From Bugula neritina (taxonomy: Eukaryota; Bryozoa; Gymnolaemata; Cheilostomatida; Bugulidae): a DNA stretch of 64,000 nucleotides. Below the pieces are notes generated by a model that was not told the DNA's origin, did not search any database, and saw nothing but the letters and a program-made list of their open reading frames with translations. The DNA lies in the NCBI GenBank assembly GCA_964035545.1, contig CAXIUT010000097.1, positions 556,001 to 620,000 of the forward strand, read 5' to 3'. Of this stretch, positions 42,501 through 56,212 are shown piece after piece. Numbering within the stretch: the first letter of the stretch is position 1; every line of letters starts with the position of its first letter. The position numbers were made by a program, and so were the translations under genes.

Positions 42501-44064
42501 CACAGTTAATTTAAGGTCATGCTTTTTCAGTTTCTGGTTTTTTGTCAGGTATTTTACGTTCTATATAAACAATGTTCCACTGATAGCTCGAACAGGTTGA
42601 ATGTTACAGGAACAAAAAAATATGAAAAGATAAAAAAACTTATCTTCTCCAATATACTTTTTTTTCAAAAGTCAATTCATGTTTAAGTTATCGCTTGTTG
42701 AAAAACATAGTCCCCCTTTCACATTCTTTCTAATTTATGCACTCCTGACATGTATTGTATCTCAATATACTGTAGTTGAGTGCTTGTTAGTCTTGCTTCA
42801 CTACCTTTGTTTATTGTATGGCAGAAAAACACCAATTTTTGACTTAGGTTCGCACCCCCGGATAAAGTTTTTTTCTCTTCTGATTATTCAAATATAGGGT
42901 CTATGTAAATGTTTCCAGGTGAGTGTGGACTTCTTACCCTTGAGCATTTTGAGAAATTCAAGATGGCCACCAGGCACCAGACGATTCTTTATAATTCAAA
43001 TGTATCTACCCATCGAGGCTAAATTTAAGGTTCCAATGCTTTGGAATATTTGGAAATTAATATAATAAAGATGCATGTGCCTTTATCATGTGTATTATTG
43101 AGTAATAGGCAAATGATTCCCAAGGGTAACTAAGCTAAGCCCTAATCATTCATTTTTTTAAGTTTAACCTAGCCTTCCCGTGTTTATAATTTTTCCTTGC
43201 ATCTCTGCATCAGTTTGTTCTAAATTCATGAAAATTATACTGTATGGGGTGATTTTAGATGTTGATTACAAATATGTCCAACAAATAAAGCTGAAAGGGG
43301 TTCTGCAAAATTGAAATGCAACGTCATTGTCATTTGAGCTAAATAGCAATTTATTTCAAACTAGCATGACTATCAAAAAAGTTTGTTGAGCTGCCAATTT
43401 AATAGTTATTTTCAGTTTTAAAACTTTAGCCATGTTTTTTAAAGTTAGAAAAAGGGGTCAACAACCTTAATAACACAACACCATGACTTCTTAACATAAT
43501 TTAATTGCTCTATTATTGACACATCATTTATCTAAATATTGATATTTTTGCTTTCAAAAACTACTTCTACTATCAGCACATTTGACATTTTCTTTAAAAA
43601 CATTTGTAAACAGTTTTTTATGAATGAGAATCTAGTTTATGCTATGGGAAGTAATACATCATTTAGAACAGTGGTTCCTTGCCTATTTCATACCAATCTC
43701 CTTTCATAAAAGTTTACTATTAGTTTCTCCACTTTAATGACCTATGTTTAGTGCAATGGAACACTAATGGTTAAAACGGATTTGGTTAAAGTAGTTAATT
43801 CTACTTTTGGTAGTTTCCCCAAAATGCTAAATAGAAAAAGCCTCCCCAGAATGTACCGGGCCTGAGAATATTGGTGGGAGAGCTGTTGAAGCCAGTCTTT
43901 GATGAAAGTGTAATAACTAGCATGGAAGACCTTGAAAAGATGTTGACTAAGATTTCAGAGAGCTCAAGAACAGCAAAACTGTGGGTCATGTGCTTTATTA
44001 GACAAATTTTACCATCAACACCCACATCATAGCTGATGAAGAAGACTGGGCCTTACACCTAGCA

Positions 44065-44789
44065 ATGGAAGAGGAAATGTATTTATATCTGTATAACATG
44101 GAGGTCAAGCCACAAGATGTACGGATTGAACTCATGGCTGGTAACCACACAATGCATCATAAACTCGGCCAGCTCGACGGCATCTGGTCAAACATGACCA
44201 TTGAGGTGACCCTCGTGAGATTTGGTCACAGCAAGGGGGAATCATTGGCATCACCAATAAAACTGAAATTGTCAAGGTGTGGGTCTACAGCACTTCTGCA
44301 TGCAACAAGATACAGTAAGGCCTCAATGACATCAGAGATGAGTCTGAAATAAATGCTTCCACTACTCATAAGGAAGAGATGCAATCAAGAATCCAATCTG
44401 ATTCAAAGGACAGAAAGTTTGTCAAAAGGAAGATTGAACTCTACAATGTCCCACTCAAAGAAGGCTGCCACCCAGTTGCTCTTGTCAATATTGAAACAGA
44501 AAAAGTCATCGGTTATTCAGCAATTATGATAGACAATATTTTTGTTATAGGTAAAGCATCTATACAAGAATTTAAAGTGAACTAGTCATCTAAAGTGAAG
44601 ACAATGGTATCATCTCAAAGGCATATTAAGGTTTCTAATACCACTGTGTATGATACTGAAGTCATATATGCCCAAGCCATTGTACTCAAGCAGACCAAGA
44701 ATTTGGATGCAAACTTTTTAATGGCTCATAAACTTGCAGCATTGCCACTTTCTACATTCATGGAAACAGGGAAAATAAGAAAAAACTAA
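44065..44789 (+). pseudogene. N-terminal part of a HEEADT/GCDT-family gene, broken
   Basis: Three stretches read as one gene after allowing for damage. The first (44065 to about 44235) has a GNHTMHHKLGQLDGIWSN block. The frame then changes and GIIGITNKTEIVKVWVY follows from 44238, with a TAA near 44316. The third (44379-44789) contains HPVALVNIETEKVIGYSA and VSNTTVYDTEVIYAQA, interrupted by a TAG at 44583. From memory, LDGIW...IE...GGIIG and hPxxLVNIxTG followed by DTExIYAR and LAPxPTSxF belong to the upstream half of the same multi-copy family whose C-terminal half is kept at 32855-33866. It cannot make protein as it stands. Confidence 0.55.
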
Positions 44790-44857
44790 GACCAAGTCAA
44801 TTTTAAAAAAAATCAGAACAGTCCGCGACAAGAAGATAAGAAAATTCCCACCAAGCT

Positions 44858-45255
44858 GGAGGTTCTGTTATCCAAGATGACAATAAAAACTACACTGATG
44901 TATGGATATCGGACATGGCCACTGACTCAAAGACAAAAAGACAAGATAAGTGCAACTGAGATAAGGATGCCTTGTCACATTTACAATATAGAGTGGGAAG
45001 ACCATAATATAACAAATGATAATATAAGAAGGAGGCCAAAATAAAAGCCATCGAAATATGCATGAGGAGAAGACCTCTTCAATAGTATGGACATGTGCGC
45101 CGAAGAGATAGGGATGAAGATATTATAATGGTGGCTGAGATGAAAACACAGAGAAAGAGAGGGAGGCCAAAGAAAAGGTTAATGGGTCCAATGAAGGATG
45201 ACATACTGAAATATGGCCTATCAGATGAAGGTTTTGACGACAGAATCAGATGACA
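44858..45255 (+). pseudogene. C-terminal fragment of a non-LTR retrotransposon (LINE) protein
   Basis: The first part reads TTLMYGYRTWPLTQRQKDKI and ATEIRMPC, a widely seen LINE block (YGSETWxLTxxQxxKIxAxEMRMLR). After a frame change near 45035 come YGHVRRRDRDEDI and KRGRPKKRLMGPMKDDI, the usual end of such proteins. A TAG sits just before YGHV and a TGA just after DDRIR, both where relatives have Trp. Only the extreme 3' end is present, as with 5'-truncated LINE copies. The clade (RTE, CR1 or other) cannot be told from this. It separates the two halves of the HEEADT/GCDT gene. Confidence 0.7.
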
Positions 45256-45484
45256 CTCTCTGATAGCACTTGGTTCCCTGCAAAATCGCCACCCATCCTA
45301 GACCACAGCATACTAGGTGAGAAAATCCAAGACGAATCTCTATAATAGACAATTTGCTGCTTTCCAATGACCGCTCAGAGTGTGATACAGTGGCGACAAT
45401 GTAAAATATTGGAAAGGAAGTCATACTAAATGTATTGGTAGAAGAAAAGTGTAATTTGGTGACACTATAGGGCTTCTTTTCAGG

Positions 45485-45690
45485 ATGACTATTCATACAA
45501 GCTACCAGGTTTATGCTATGTTGCTACGCTTATGCAAAGTGCTCTTCCATGACATCTGCAAGACAAAAGGCTTAGAAAACCAAGGTCAGCAATGCTATTT
45601 GCGATGTGCCTTTAACTTATGCACTTTGCCTCCTACAGATGAAGCTATTGAACAATGTCACCAGAGCACACCTCCAGAAGCCATATGAAA
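45485..45690 (+). pseudogene. C-terminal fragment of the HEEADT/GCDT-family gene
   Basis: A 67-codon frame ending in CTLPPTDEAIEQCHQSTPPEA. LPPTDEAI followed by a HxxxANYQA-like stretch corresponds to RSLPPNYDALTLHCKRANYQ in the 32855-33866 protein. It lies after the LINE fragment and in the same direction as 44065-44789, so the gene was probably split by the LINE insertion. Confidence 0.45.
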
Positions 45691-45806
45691 CTGCGGCAAT
45701 AAACCTACTAGAACATTGATAGGTGAAAAGGGTCTAAGAGAATCTCTTTTCCCAAAAAGAGTAGGAAACGATGTTGTGCTTACACCAGACAGTATTATGA
45801 AGTGGA

Positions 45807-45918
45807 TCATTTTACTTAATTTGGTGTACATTCAATTATTCTAGTTTTTGTCGATTTTTTACAATTTAGCTGCTATTGTATATAGATTTTTGCCCCAACT
45901 ATTAAAATTTTAACAAAC
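45807..45918. repeat. Dispersed repeat related to the insertion at 16713
   Basis: ATCATTTTACTTAATTTGGT and ACAATTTAGCTGCTATTG follow the reverse complement of 16713-16822 with gaps. A second related piece, in the opposite orientation, may lie at about 46130-46212 (TTTTGAGCAAA, GTGTGCTAAATAAAGTAAAA), which would make 45807-46212 a small inverted-repeat element of about 400 bp. Confidence 0.45.
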
Positions 45919-46428
45919 AAACTAAATAATTACGGCTTTTCCAATTATGCATGATTTTCTATGTTTTTTTCCTAATTTATCAGTACATTGAGATATTATA
46001 TAGACCGTGATGGTTCACAATTCTACATTTAGCTCGTATGACATGACGCCACGCTTAAATGTTGCAGAACCTCTTCCCAGTTTTTTTGCTATGCATGGTT
46101 AGAATTAGCAAATTATATTACTCTCTATAGTAAGTTTTCATGAATTTTGAGCAAACTTTGAAATTTTTGATCATAATCTGCTGACGTGTGCTAAATAAAG
46201 TAAAATAGCCCAAATTCATTAAATACTTCTGTGGAATCCAACAATCATGCAAAACAACGAGATATGGCTATTCTAGTACATCTATCCCATGCACAGAGTT
46301 CTGCCCTTGTGAAGCAGTAACAGGAGTGTGCTGCAATGAACTAACATTTCTAACAAATGCTAATGATAGAAAAAAATGAGAAAGGTGTTTAATATGAACA
46401 TGAGCTAAAGTTTGTCACATCTGTATGG

Positions 46429-46657
<229 letters not shown>

Positions 46658-49142
46658 TTTTTTTCTATTATGCCTATTAAATGACGATTTTTTCATAATT
46701 GGCGGCCATCTTAGATTTCTTGAAATGCTCAAGGGTGGTGGGTCCACACTCACCTGGAAACATTTACCTGGACCCTCAAGATAAATAATCAAGAGAGAAA
46801 AAAACTTTATCCGAGATTGCGAACCTAACCCCCAGTTCTGCCAGGCTATTATACTTCACAAGTGCTAGACTGCCAGTGCTGATGGCTCAAAAGATAAATG
46901 TTATAAACTGTCGGCTAAAACCCAATCTTGTATTCCTAGGTTGGTTGGCCTAAATAAAACAATTGTCAAATCATGAAATCATGTTTTAGGAATCTACTCT
47001 ATTCTAACCTGCTGCCTAGCTAGTTTTATTTTCTTATCATAATATTTGATGTATAATTACAGAATTTGTGATACACTTTTCGGCAACCATACGAGTTATA
47101 AAATGCAATAATGGTACTTATAATATTATACTACTATTCATATAATAATATATTATATAGTATTATGTGTGTTTTTATTATATTGCATAATATATATCAA
47201 ATTATTGTTGTTGTACAAACAAGTGCAATTAACCTAGTTTTCAAAATGTACCTCTAAATTATTAGAATATTAGTTTAGATATTTTCATGGTTTGTTAGCT
47301 TAACCTAAAAAATAGGCTGTATTCCCAAAGTAAAGGGTGTTGAACTATGAACTATAATAGATTAGCTACTCTGCTACCAATTGTGCCAGTATAATATATG
47401 GCTAGCTGTAATGCTTTGTCTCCGGTGGCTGGCTGCAATATGATTTAACTTGGCCAACTTACAAGAATTTAAAATTGGCGCAATTATTCAAAAGGTTACA
47501 TACAGCACAGAGCTAGCTGTGATAGTAACCTTGGTATTATCAGTATTTATTACAACTGCCAGCATATAAGCTGCATTGTAGAATGCCGTTGGGGTAGGCT
47601 AGTAAAATCAAATTCTGCTCTCTAATATACCTTAGACACAATGCAGCAACATAATTGTTGGTTTCAAATTACATTGCCATCTTTACATGAGCCGTGGGCT
47701 TCATAAAGATTCATATGATTAGAGATTTATGCTATAGGCTAGCTATGATGAAAAGAAAACACCATTGTCAAAGTTAACTTCAAGTATGTTGTTTTCCAGA
47801 AACTCAGTAATGTCCATTTATATCTCTCGCATACAAATACTTATGTAATAGCATACAGTTTAAGTTTTATTTTAGAGCACATCTGCAAACTCTACAATAA
47901 GAGCTTGCTTTACCAGTCTATTTCAGACCTGTTTTTGTAGCTAGTAATACGCAAGCTACTTATTTTTTAACTTTTGGGTTATTTGGTCAAAACCATTAGC
48001 TTTGCTAGTAACCTGAAGCTATTGCAACAGTTTGTGAAAATAGCTAGCCGCTGCTAGTCAAATTGAATTGACAGCCTAATAATTACAACCCATTTGAGGC
48101 TTCACATATTTATATGATCATAGTTACTCATATAGTGCACCCATCTACAATGACAGTGTGGTCCGGAAATAAGAGGCGCCGGCGATAAATTGGTAGAGCA
48201 TGAACCAAACCCATTTTGTGGCAATTTTTTTTTAATAACTTATGGAAATCCTACGCATGTTTAATAAATATGGCTATAGCTGTAGCATTTCTTCAGCTTT
48301 TGAAACATTATTCAACAGTAGGGCAACATACATGCATACTGATTAGATACTGCACACTAAGCTAAACTTTAAATTGATTTTATAGAATACAGTGCACTTA
48401 GAATAATTATATGTGAATTAGAGAAACTGAAAGTAAACCTGCTGGACTATAGACAGACCTTTACTGACAAGACTGGAAAGTGAAGTGAGGTGATTTAGCT
48501 AAAATTAACTCTGCCAAACAAGCAAAGAATTATGCTGTGCTGATGCATTTTCAATAAATTGTAACATAGTGAGAAGATGCAGATAATTGCTAATGTAAAA
48601 TGGGAACATTATATTGGCAGAAATCCAATAGATTGTCAATTTATGCGAGAGGGTACTGTGTTATTGTGATAGCGTGCAGAGCGGCAGACGTACTAGGAAC
48701 GTTATAATTAGTCACAGGAGCGTAGCTAGAACCACCATATGAAGAATTTAGATAATTGCACTGAAACTTGCAAAATAGTGTATGTTTTGACTAAATTGTG
48801 AAGAGCATAAACAGAATTTTAAAAAACAAAGAAAGTATATTAGAGAAAACATATCAAGGAATGTCAAGTTTAACTTTTAGACTTTATAAAATGAATCCCC
48901 TGTGCTACAGCAGTGGAACATGGAGGGTGTAAAATTTTACTTATTATGCAACAACTTTCTCAGAAAATTTTTTATTGAAAAATTAAAAAAATTATATGAA
49001 AGAGGAATGTAAGAGCTATCTTTTCATATATAATTTGTTAATGTGAGACAAAAACTGTTCGAGCTGTCCCCTGAAAACCGTTTATATATAACATAAAGCA
49101 GTGCCTGAATCTGGAAAGTAATATGACCTTAAACTAACTGTG

Positions 49143-50040
49143 ACATACTCAAATATACCGTAACATACTCAAATATACTGTAACATACTGAAATATACTG
49201 TAGCATACTGAAATATAGCTAGTGTAACATATTGAAATATACTGCAACATTCTCAAATATATTGTAACAAACTGAAATATACCGTAACATATTCAAATGT
49301 ACTGTAACATACTGAAATATACAGAAACATACTCAAATAGACCAAAACATACTGGATTATACTGTAACATATTGAAATATATTGCAATCTACTGATATAT
49401 ACTGTAACATACTGAAAATATACTGTAACATACTGAAATAATTTGTAACATACTGAAATATACCGCAACACACTGATATATACTGCAAAATTCTGATATA
49501 TACTGCAACATACTAAAGTATACTGTAACATACTAAAATATACTGTAACATACTGAAATAACCTGCAACATACTGATATATATTGTAGCATACTGAAATA
49601 TACTGTAACATGCTGAAAAGTACTGTGACATGCTGGAAAATACTGTAGCATACTGAAATATACTGTAACAAACTGAAATATACTGTAACATAACGAAATA
49701 TATTGTAACATACTGAAATGTACTGTAAAATACCGATATATGTTGTAACATACTGAAATAGACATTAACATATTATTGAAGTATATTATATTATACTAAT
49801 TTATACTGTAACATATTTGAGTATACTGTGACATACTGAAATATACTACAATTTGCTAAAATATACTGCAACATACTGGAATATACTGCAACATACTGAA
49901 ATATACTGCAACATACTGAAATACACGGCAATGTACTGAAATATACTGAATTACACTGATATTTACTGCAACATACTAATATATACTGCAACATACTAAA
50001 ATATATTGTAACATGCTGAAATATACTCCAACATATAATG
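49143..50040 (+). repeat. Sat1 block right of element B
   Basis: Continues Sat1 from 42500. Decamers change gradually from ACTGAAATAT/ACTGTAACAT to the TGTAATAC forms of Sat3 near 50040. Confidence 0.93.
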
Positions 50041-53000
50041 TAGTAGAGAAAAATCTATTATAATGCATTGCAATATGCTGTAGTACAATGTTATAAAGTG
50101 TAATATACTGTAATACAACGTAACACATTGTCAAAATCTTTGATATGTAGTATACCGCCATACACTTTCAAAAACTGTAATACATTGTAATAGACCAAAA
50201 TAATGTAATGTAAAAAAGTTGTTTTTTACTGAAACATACTGCGATAAACAGTAATATACTGCAAAACATTATTATAGACTGAAATATACTGTAATACATT
50301 TTTATACTGAAACATACTGTCAAAAGTTTTAATTCATATTGATGAGATATAGTAGACTAAACTACACTCTCATAAATTGTAACATACTAAAACATAATGT
50401 AATACATTGCAATGCAGCGTAATACATTGTAAAAGATTGAAAGATACTGTAACACATATATTACACTGTAATACATTGTAATAGACAAAAATGCACTTCA
50501 ATACAGTGTAATATACTGGAAAACACTATATTCCGTTTGAATACACCGCAACAGGTTGTAATAGACTGAAGTATACTGTGAAGTACCTAAATACACTGTA
50601 ATATACTCTAATGCAATGTAATACCTTGACAAGATTTGTGATATTTAGTAATATGTCGTAATGCACTTTCATATATACTGTAATATACTGTAATATACTG
50701 TAATATACTGTAATATACTGTAATTCACTATATCGCACTGCATAGTACATAAACGCACTATTATAGACTGTAATACAATTTTATACGCTGTAATACGCTG
50801 CACTAAATTCTAACACATTGTAATACACTGAAACAGGCTTCGATAAACCTTAATACACTGTAATACATTATTATACACTGAGATATACTGCAATATATTG
50901 TTTTATACTAAAACATACTATAATAAATTTTAATACAACATAATACATTGTAATAAACTGAAATGTACCTACTGCAAAATATTATATTATACTGAAACAT
51001 ACAGTAATTTACTGTACCAAATCATAAATTACTGAAAACCATTCCAATGGACTGGTTTACAATGCTATACGCTGTGATATGCTGTAATACACTGTAATTT
51101 ACTTTCAAAAACTGTGATACACTGCAATATACTGCAACACAATCTCTGAAACTGTATTGCAATTGAACATACAGGAACATACTATATAATAACTTTAAAA
51201 AAACTGTAATACATTGTAATAGACTTTATTATTTTCTAATACACTGCAATACAATATAATGGGCTGAACTATAGCGTAATACAGTGCGGTATGCAGAAAC
51301 ATACAGCAATAAGTTGTAATACACAGCAACACATTGTAATAGAATTAAATATACTGTATTATAATGCATTAAACTGAAACATACTATAGAGCAATATAAA
51401 ACACTGTAAAGTACATAAACACATTATTATAAACTGTAGTACAACTTTATACCTTGTAATGTGCTGCAATACACTGTGATACATTGTCAAAAACTGTGAT
51501 AACACTGTTAAATGCTACAACACACTTTCAAAACCTGTAATACATTTTAATAGATGGAAAAAATGGTAATAACCGTAATACGCTGTAATGCATTGTAATA
51601 GACGGAACTACACTGTAATACTGTGTGATATACAAAAACCTTCTTCGATAATTTGTAATACATTTCAATACATTGTTATGCACTGAAACATACTGTAATA
51701 CATTTTGAATACTGAAACATACTGTAAAAAGTTTTAGTACACCGTAATACATTGTAATAGACATCGTAACCTAAAGAAACATGCGGTAATAAGGTTAAGT
51801 ACAATGTAATACATTGTAAAAAACTGAAACTATTGTAATACATTGTAATATACTGAATCATACTATAAAAGATTGTAAGACTTTGTACAATACTTAAATA
51901 TACTGTAATAAACTGTACTACAATGTTATACAGTGTAATATACTGTATAATGAAGTCTAATACAATGTAAAAACATGTAAAAACATGTTATATACAGCAA
52001 TATACTGCAATACACTTTCATGAACTGCAACACATTGTAATAGACTGAAATACACTGTAATACCTTTTAATATACTGAAACATACAGTAAGGAAATCTAT
52101 TAGACTGCATGACTTTTTAACAGACTTTAATATTTTGTAATATATACTGCAATACTGGTAATAGACTAAAATATGCTGTATTATATTGTTTTATATTGAA
52201 ACATAGTGTAAAACATAATAACACACTGTACAGTACTGAAACACGCTATAATAATATACTGTAGTACAATGTTATATTTTGTCGCATGCTGTAATAAACT
52301 GTGATACATTGTCAAAAACTGTGGTACACTGTAATGTACTGCAATACACTCTCTAGAACTGTAATTCATTGTAATAGAAAGACATCTACTGTAAAACATA
52401 TAGAGCACTCTAACACATTGCAATACACTGAAATATGCTGTAATACATATATCACATTGTAATAAATTGTAATAGACTAAAATAATTTTTAATACACTGA
52501 AATGCATTGTAGCAGACTGAAACACAGTGCCATAAAGTGTAACATACTGAAACGTATTATAATACACCGTGATAGAGTGAAATATGTTGTTATAGTATAT
52601 ATGAAATATATGAAAAATATAGTGTAATATATTGAAGCATAATGTAATACATTACAATACACTGTAATACATTGCTTTATACTGAAAAATACTGTGATCT
52701 GTTGTAATACACTGTAAGACATTGTAAGAGACTGAAATACACTGTAGTACATATGTTTCGCTCTAATACATTGTAATCAACAAAAATACATTGCAATACA
52801 GTGTAACATACTGAAGCATAATGTAATACATTGCAACAAACTGTAATACTTGTTTTATACTGAAACATACTCTTATCTGTTGTAATACACTTTAGCACAT
52901 TGTAATAGACTGAGATACACAGTATTATATTGTATTATACTGAAGCATACTATAAAACACTATAACACACTGTAAAGTACTGAAACGCACTATAAAATAC

Positions 53001-53295
53001 TGTAGTACATTGCTATATGCTCTAATATGTTGTAATACAGTGTAATATACTGAAGCATAATGTAATACATTGCAACAAACTGTAATACTTGTTTTATACT
53101 GAAACATACTCTTATCTGTTGTAATACACTTTAGCACATTGTAATAGACTGAGATACACAGTATTATATTGTATTATACTGAAGCATACTATAAAACACT
53201 ATAACACACTGTAAAGTACTGAAACGCACTATAAAATACTGTAGTACATTGCTATATGCTCTAATATGTTGTAATACAGTGTAATATACTGCAAT
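50041..53295 (+). repeat. Sat3 satellite, forward block
   Basis: Dominated by ACTGTAATAC, ATTGTAATAG and ACTGAAACAT decamers, with more divergence between neighbours than in Sat1. The transition from Sat1 is gradual, so Sat3 is probably an older relative. A recent 239-bp duplication lies at the right end. Confidence 0.92.
52801..53278 (+). repeat. 239-bp tandem duplication within Sat3
   Basis: 52801-53039 and 53040-53278 are nearly identical, including rare variants such as TTTAGCACATTG (52892 and 53131) and CTCTAATATGTTG. The neighbourhood is otherwise diverged, so this duplication is much younger than the array. Confidence 0.9.
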
Positions 53296-53324
53296 ACTAT
53301 AGAGTGCCAAATAGTCAAAAATTG

Positions 53325-53640
53325 CTTATTATTGCATCTCATATGCATATAATAAAGTATCTAACCATTATTCTCTCTCATATGCTCACAAAACGCTCTC
53401 ATTGGTCTATAATTTGCTCTCATACCTTTATTATTTGTGCTCTTAGGTCTATTATTTAGTCTCACACTGTCATTATTCATTCCCATACCCTTATTTCTCC
53501 TCCTTTTATTCTCATTATTTAGTCCCATACCTCCATTATGCACTCTCATACCCCTATTATTTGCTCTGTTATAAACATTATTCATTATCTTATGCTTATT
53601 ATTCTCTCTCATACCCTTATTACTGTCTTGCTTTTGCGCC
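53325..53640 (-). repeat. 21-bp minisatellite
   Basis: CTCTCATACCCTTATTATTT-type units repeat about 12-14 times with heavy divergence. On the minus strand a 105-codon frame shows a 7-residue rhythm (NNKGMRx), confirming the 21-bp step. It is not judged to be a gene. Confidence 0.75.
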
Positions 53641-54010
53641 TGATTCTGACTCACTAGTATTTGTGTACACGTCACAATAGTTGAGTATAATATGCCAGTC
53701 CATTCGTGTCACACTACTAGGCTCCACCCCATTTATCAAATCTGATTGGATAACTGCAATGACACTAAGAGTAATAATAAATGCTGGGTGGGGTGCCTAG
53801 GTTTAGTTAGCCATTCTTCATTCATAAGTATCAGTCTAGGAGCGAACAAGTTTTACCAGAATATTGTGCAGTTAGGTGCAAAAATGGAGATTTTGACAGA
53901 AAATTCCTCATTAATAACATTTTGTTAGAAGCTTTTGTTAGATGAGCCTTACTGACTACCAACATATTTGAAAGCATAGAAAGCTAAGGATATAGCCTAT
54001 ATCCATTTAA
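53641..54010. other. Single-copy spacer between oppositely oriented Sat3 arrays
   Basis: No gene is visible. It holds an imperfect inverted repeat, CTAGGCTCCACCCCA (53717) against TGGGTGGGGTGCCTAG (53785), with about 50 bases between. Confidence 0.6.
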
Positions 54011-55185
54011 GCCCATTTCAGTTTATTACAATGTGTTACAGTTTCTAAAATTGTATCGTAGTATATTGCAGTGTATCAAAGGTTTTGACATTGTATAACA
54101 GTGTATTATAGCATATTACAGCGTATAACATTGTAACACAGTCCATTAAAGTTGTTTTGAGTGAATTACGGTTTGGTACAGTATATTACTGTATGTTTCA
54201 GTATATTACAATGTACTTTACAATGTGTTATAGTAATTTACAGTATGTTTCAGTATATGACAATGTATTAAGGTTTATGAAAGTGTATTACGATATATTA
54301 CTGTATGTCACTAATTTTGTCAATGTATTACATTGTATAACAGCATATTACACTTTATAACATTGTACTTCAGTGGGTTACAGTGTATCTAGGTACTATA
54401 CAATGTGTTATTGCATTTCACAATATATTTCAGTGTCTTTAAATGCCTTAAAGTTTTTGAAAGTGCAATGCAGTATAATACAGTGTATCATAGTTTTGAC
54501 AATGTATTTTAGTGTATCACAGCATATTACAGCGATTAACATTGTAACACAGTCCATTACAGTGTTTTTAGTAATTTTTGGTTTGTTACGGTATATTTCG
54601 GTCTATTACAACGTATTTCAGTTTATGAAAGCTTATTGCTGTCTATTACTGTATGCGACATATATTGTCAATGTATTACATTGTATTACAGTATATTACA
54701 CTGTATAAGGTTATACTACAGCCTACTTCGGTGTTTTTACAAACTTGACAGTACGTGTTATTACACTTTACAATATGTTTCAGTATATTACAATGTATTA
54801 CAGTTTTCGAAAGTGTAATACAGTATTTTACAGTATAGCACAGGTTATGAGATTGTATTACAGTGTGTTATGGCATATTACGGGGTATAACATTGTAATA
54901 CAGTCCAGTACAGGGTTTCTTAGTATTTACATGTATGATTTGTCGAAGTATATTACAGTATGTTTCTGTATATTACAATGTATTGCAGTATAATTCAATG
55001 TATTACAATGCATCAGGTGCATTAAAACTCATTACAGTATGTTTCAGTATAAAACAGTGTATTACAGTATGTTTCTGTGTATAATAATGTATTACAGTGT
55101 ATTACGGTTTACCGCAGTATGTTTCATTGTATCACACTGTATTAAAGTATCTTTTATTTTATTACAATATATTACATTTTATTTA
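54011..55185 (-). repeat. Sat3 satellite, inverted block
   Basis: The plus strand reads GTATTACAGT/GTATATTACA decamers, the reverse complement of Sat3. Together with 50041-53295 it forms a large, imperfect inverted repeat around the 53.3-54.0 kb spacer. Confidence 0.9.
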
Positions 55186-55695
55186 CACAGTCAGTTAATG
55201 CTGGTGGTTTTTGATAGATGTAATATAGTTTGCACCAATCTCTATTCACTTGGTAAGCACATGAACCTTATATAATTGATGGCATTGTCCTGAACTGCCA
55301 AAAATCTCCATGCATTGCTAAAGTAAAAACTAGACAACTTATGCAAACAGCTGGCCTGTTAGAACGAGTCACTTTTCTCTCAGGTCTAGGCAAGTGCAAC
55401 TAATAGCAGCTGGTCTATCAAGGTATAAAAAGTTAAAATAAGTGCTGCAGGACAATTATGATTTGATACAAAAACATTTGATTGACAAGCAATATATTGT
55501 TCAAATTAAAGGACCAAACCTGGTATCTTATCCACACAGCCTTGGGGGTATATAAACCCTAAAGATGTGGAGGTAAAACAGTCATCATTGTCATTCATCT
55601 CACAAACAGTTCACTTTTCTCTCGATAGATGCTTTAGAAAAGTTCTCTGACTAAAACAGAGCAGTCAGAGCAACTGCCACAATTCAAAAGCACTT
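55186..55695. other. Gap without a recognised gene
   Basis: Mixed single-copy sequence. A TATA-like GGGTATATAAACCC lies near 55548, possibly a promoter belonging to the BEL/Pao remnant that follows, but no matching LTR was found. Confidence 0.4.
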
Positions 55696-56212
55696 AAGCA
55701 AATATGCCCCGTTCAATTTTCAAAATGCCAAACAAACTATCCTTCAACTCATTCATGCAGCGTATTTTTTAAATGAGATCGCCGTGCTCAAGGCATCTCA
55801 GACTCCGAAAAAAAATCTAGTTGTCTGACAACGCTATATCCATTATTAGACTCAAAAGCTCTACTTCCTATTGGTGGGAGACTTCAAGAATGTATCACCC
55901 TGTCACATGATAAGAAGCACCTCATCATCTTACCCAAATCTGCACCTATGACTGCTACTAATTAGCCATCATCACTCACTTCCTGCTCACCAAGGTCTAG
56001 AACCTACACTAAATCACATTAGATATCATGGTTTCTGACTAGTCAATGCCAAGTCTAATGTCTTGAAATGAAGTATTGAGATTCATGAGGCTGCTACTAA
56101 GAGTACATGGCTATCCCAAAGCGAAGGCCAATTGGCTTGTCAGGCCATTGAGTAAATTAGTAGTTTTAGTAAAAGCACCAAGTAAAATTTTATCTTGAAT
56201 TTTAGGTGGGAG
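55696..56212 (+). pseudogene. pol: BEL/Pao retrotransposon pol remnant (integrase N-terminal region)
   Basis: In one frame TILQLIHAAYFLNEIAVLK (near 55725) corresponds to the linker before integrase. After a stop and frame change comes LLPIGGRLQEC with GGRL at 55873-55884, then, in a further frame, PAHQGLEPTLNHIRYHGF near 55987-56030, the His-rich start of the zinc-binding domain. These three blocks in this order are typical of BEL/Pao Pol, where the GLLRVGGRL block precedes the HHCC domain. Reverse transcriptase, protease and the integrase catalytic core are missing. The remnant is followed directly by a likely polypurine tract and LTR start. Confidence 0.7.

Noticed and set aside
53361-53675. 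105-codon minus-strand frame with NNKGMR repeats
   Set aside because: Explained by a 21-bp minisatellite; no start context, domain or conserved ends.
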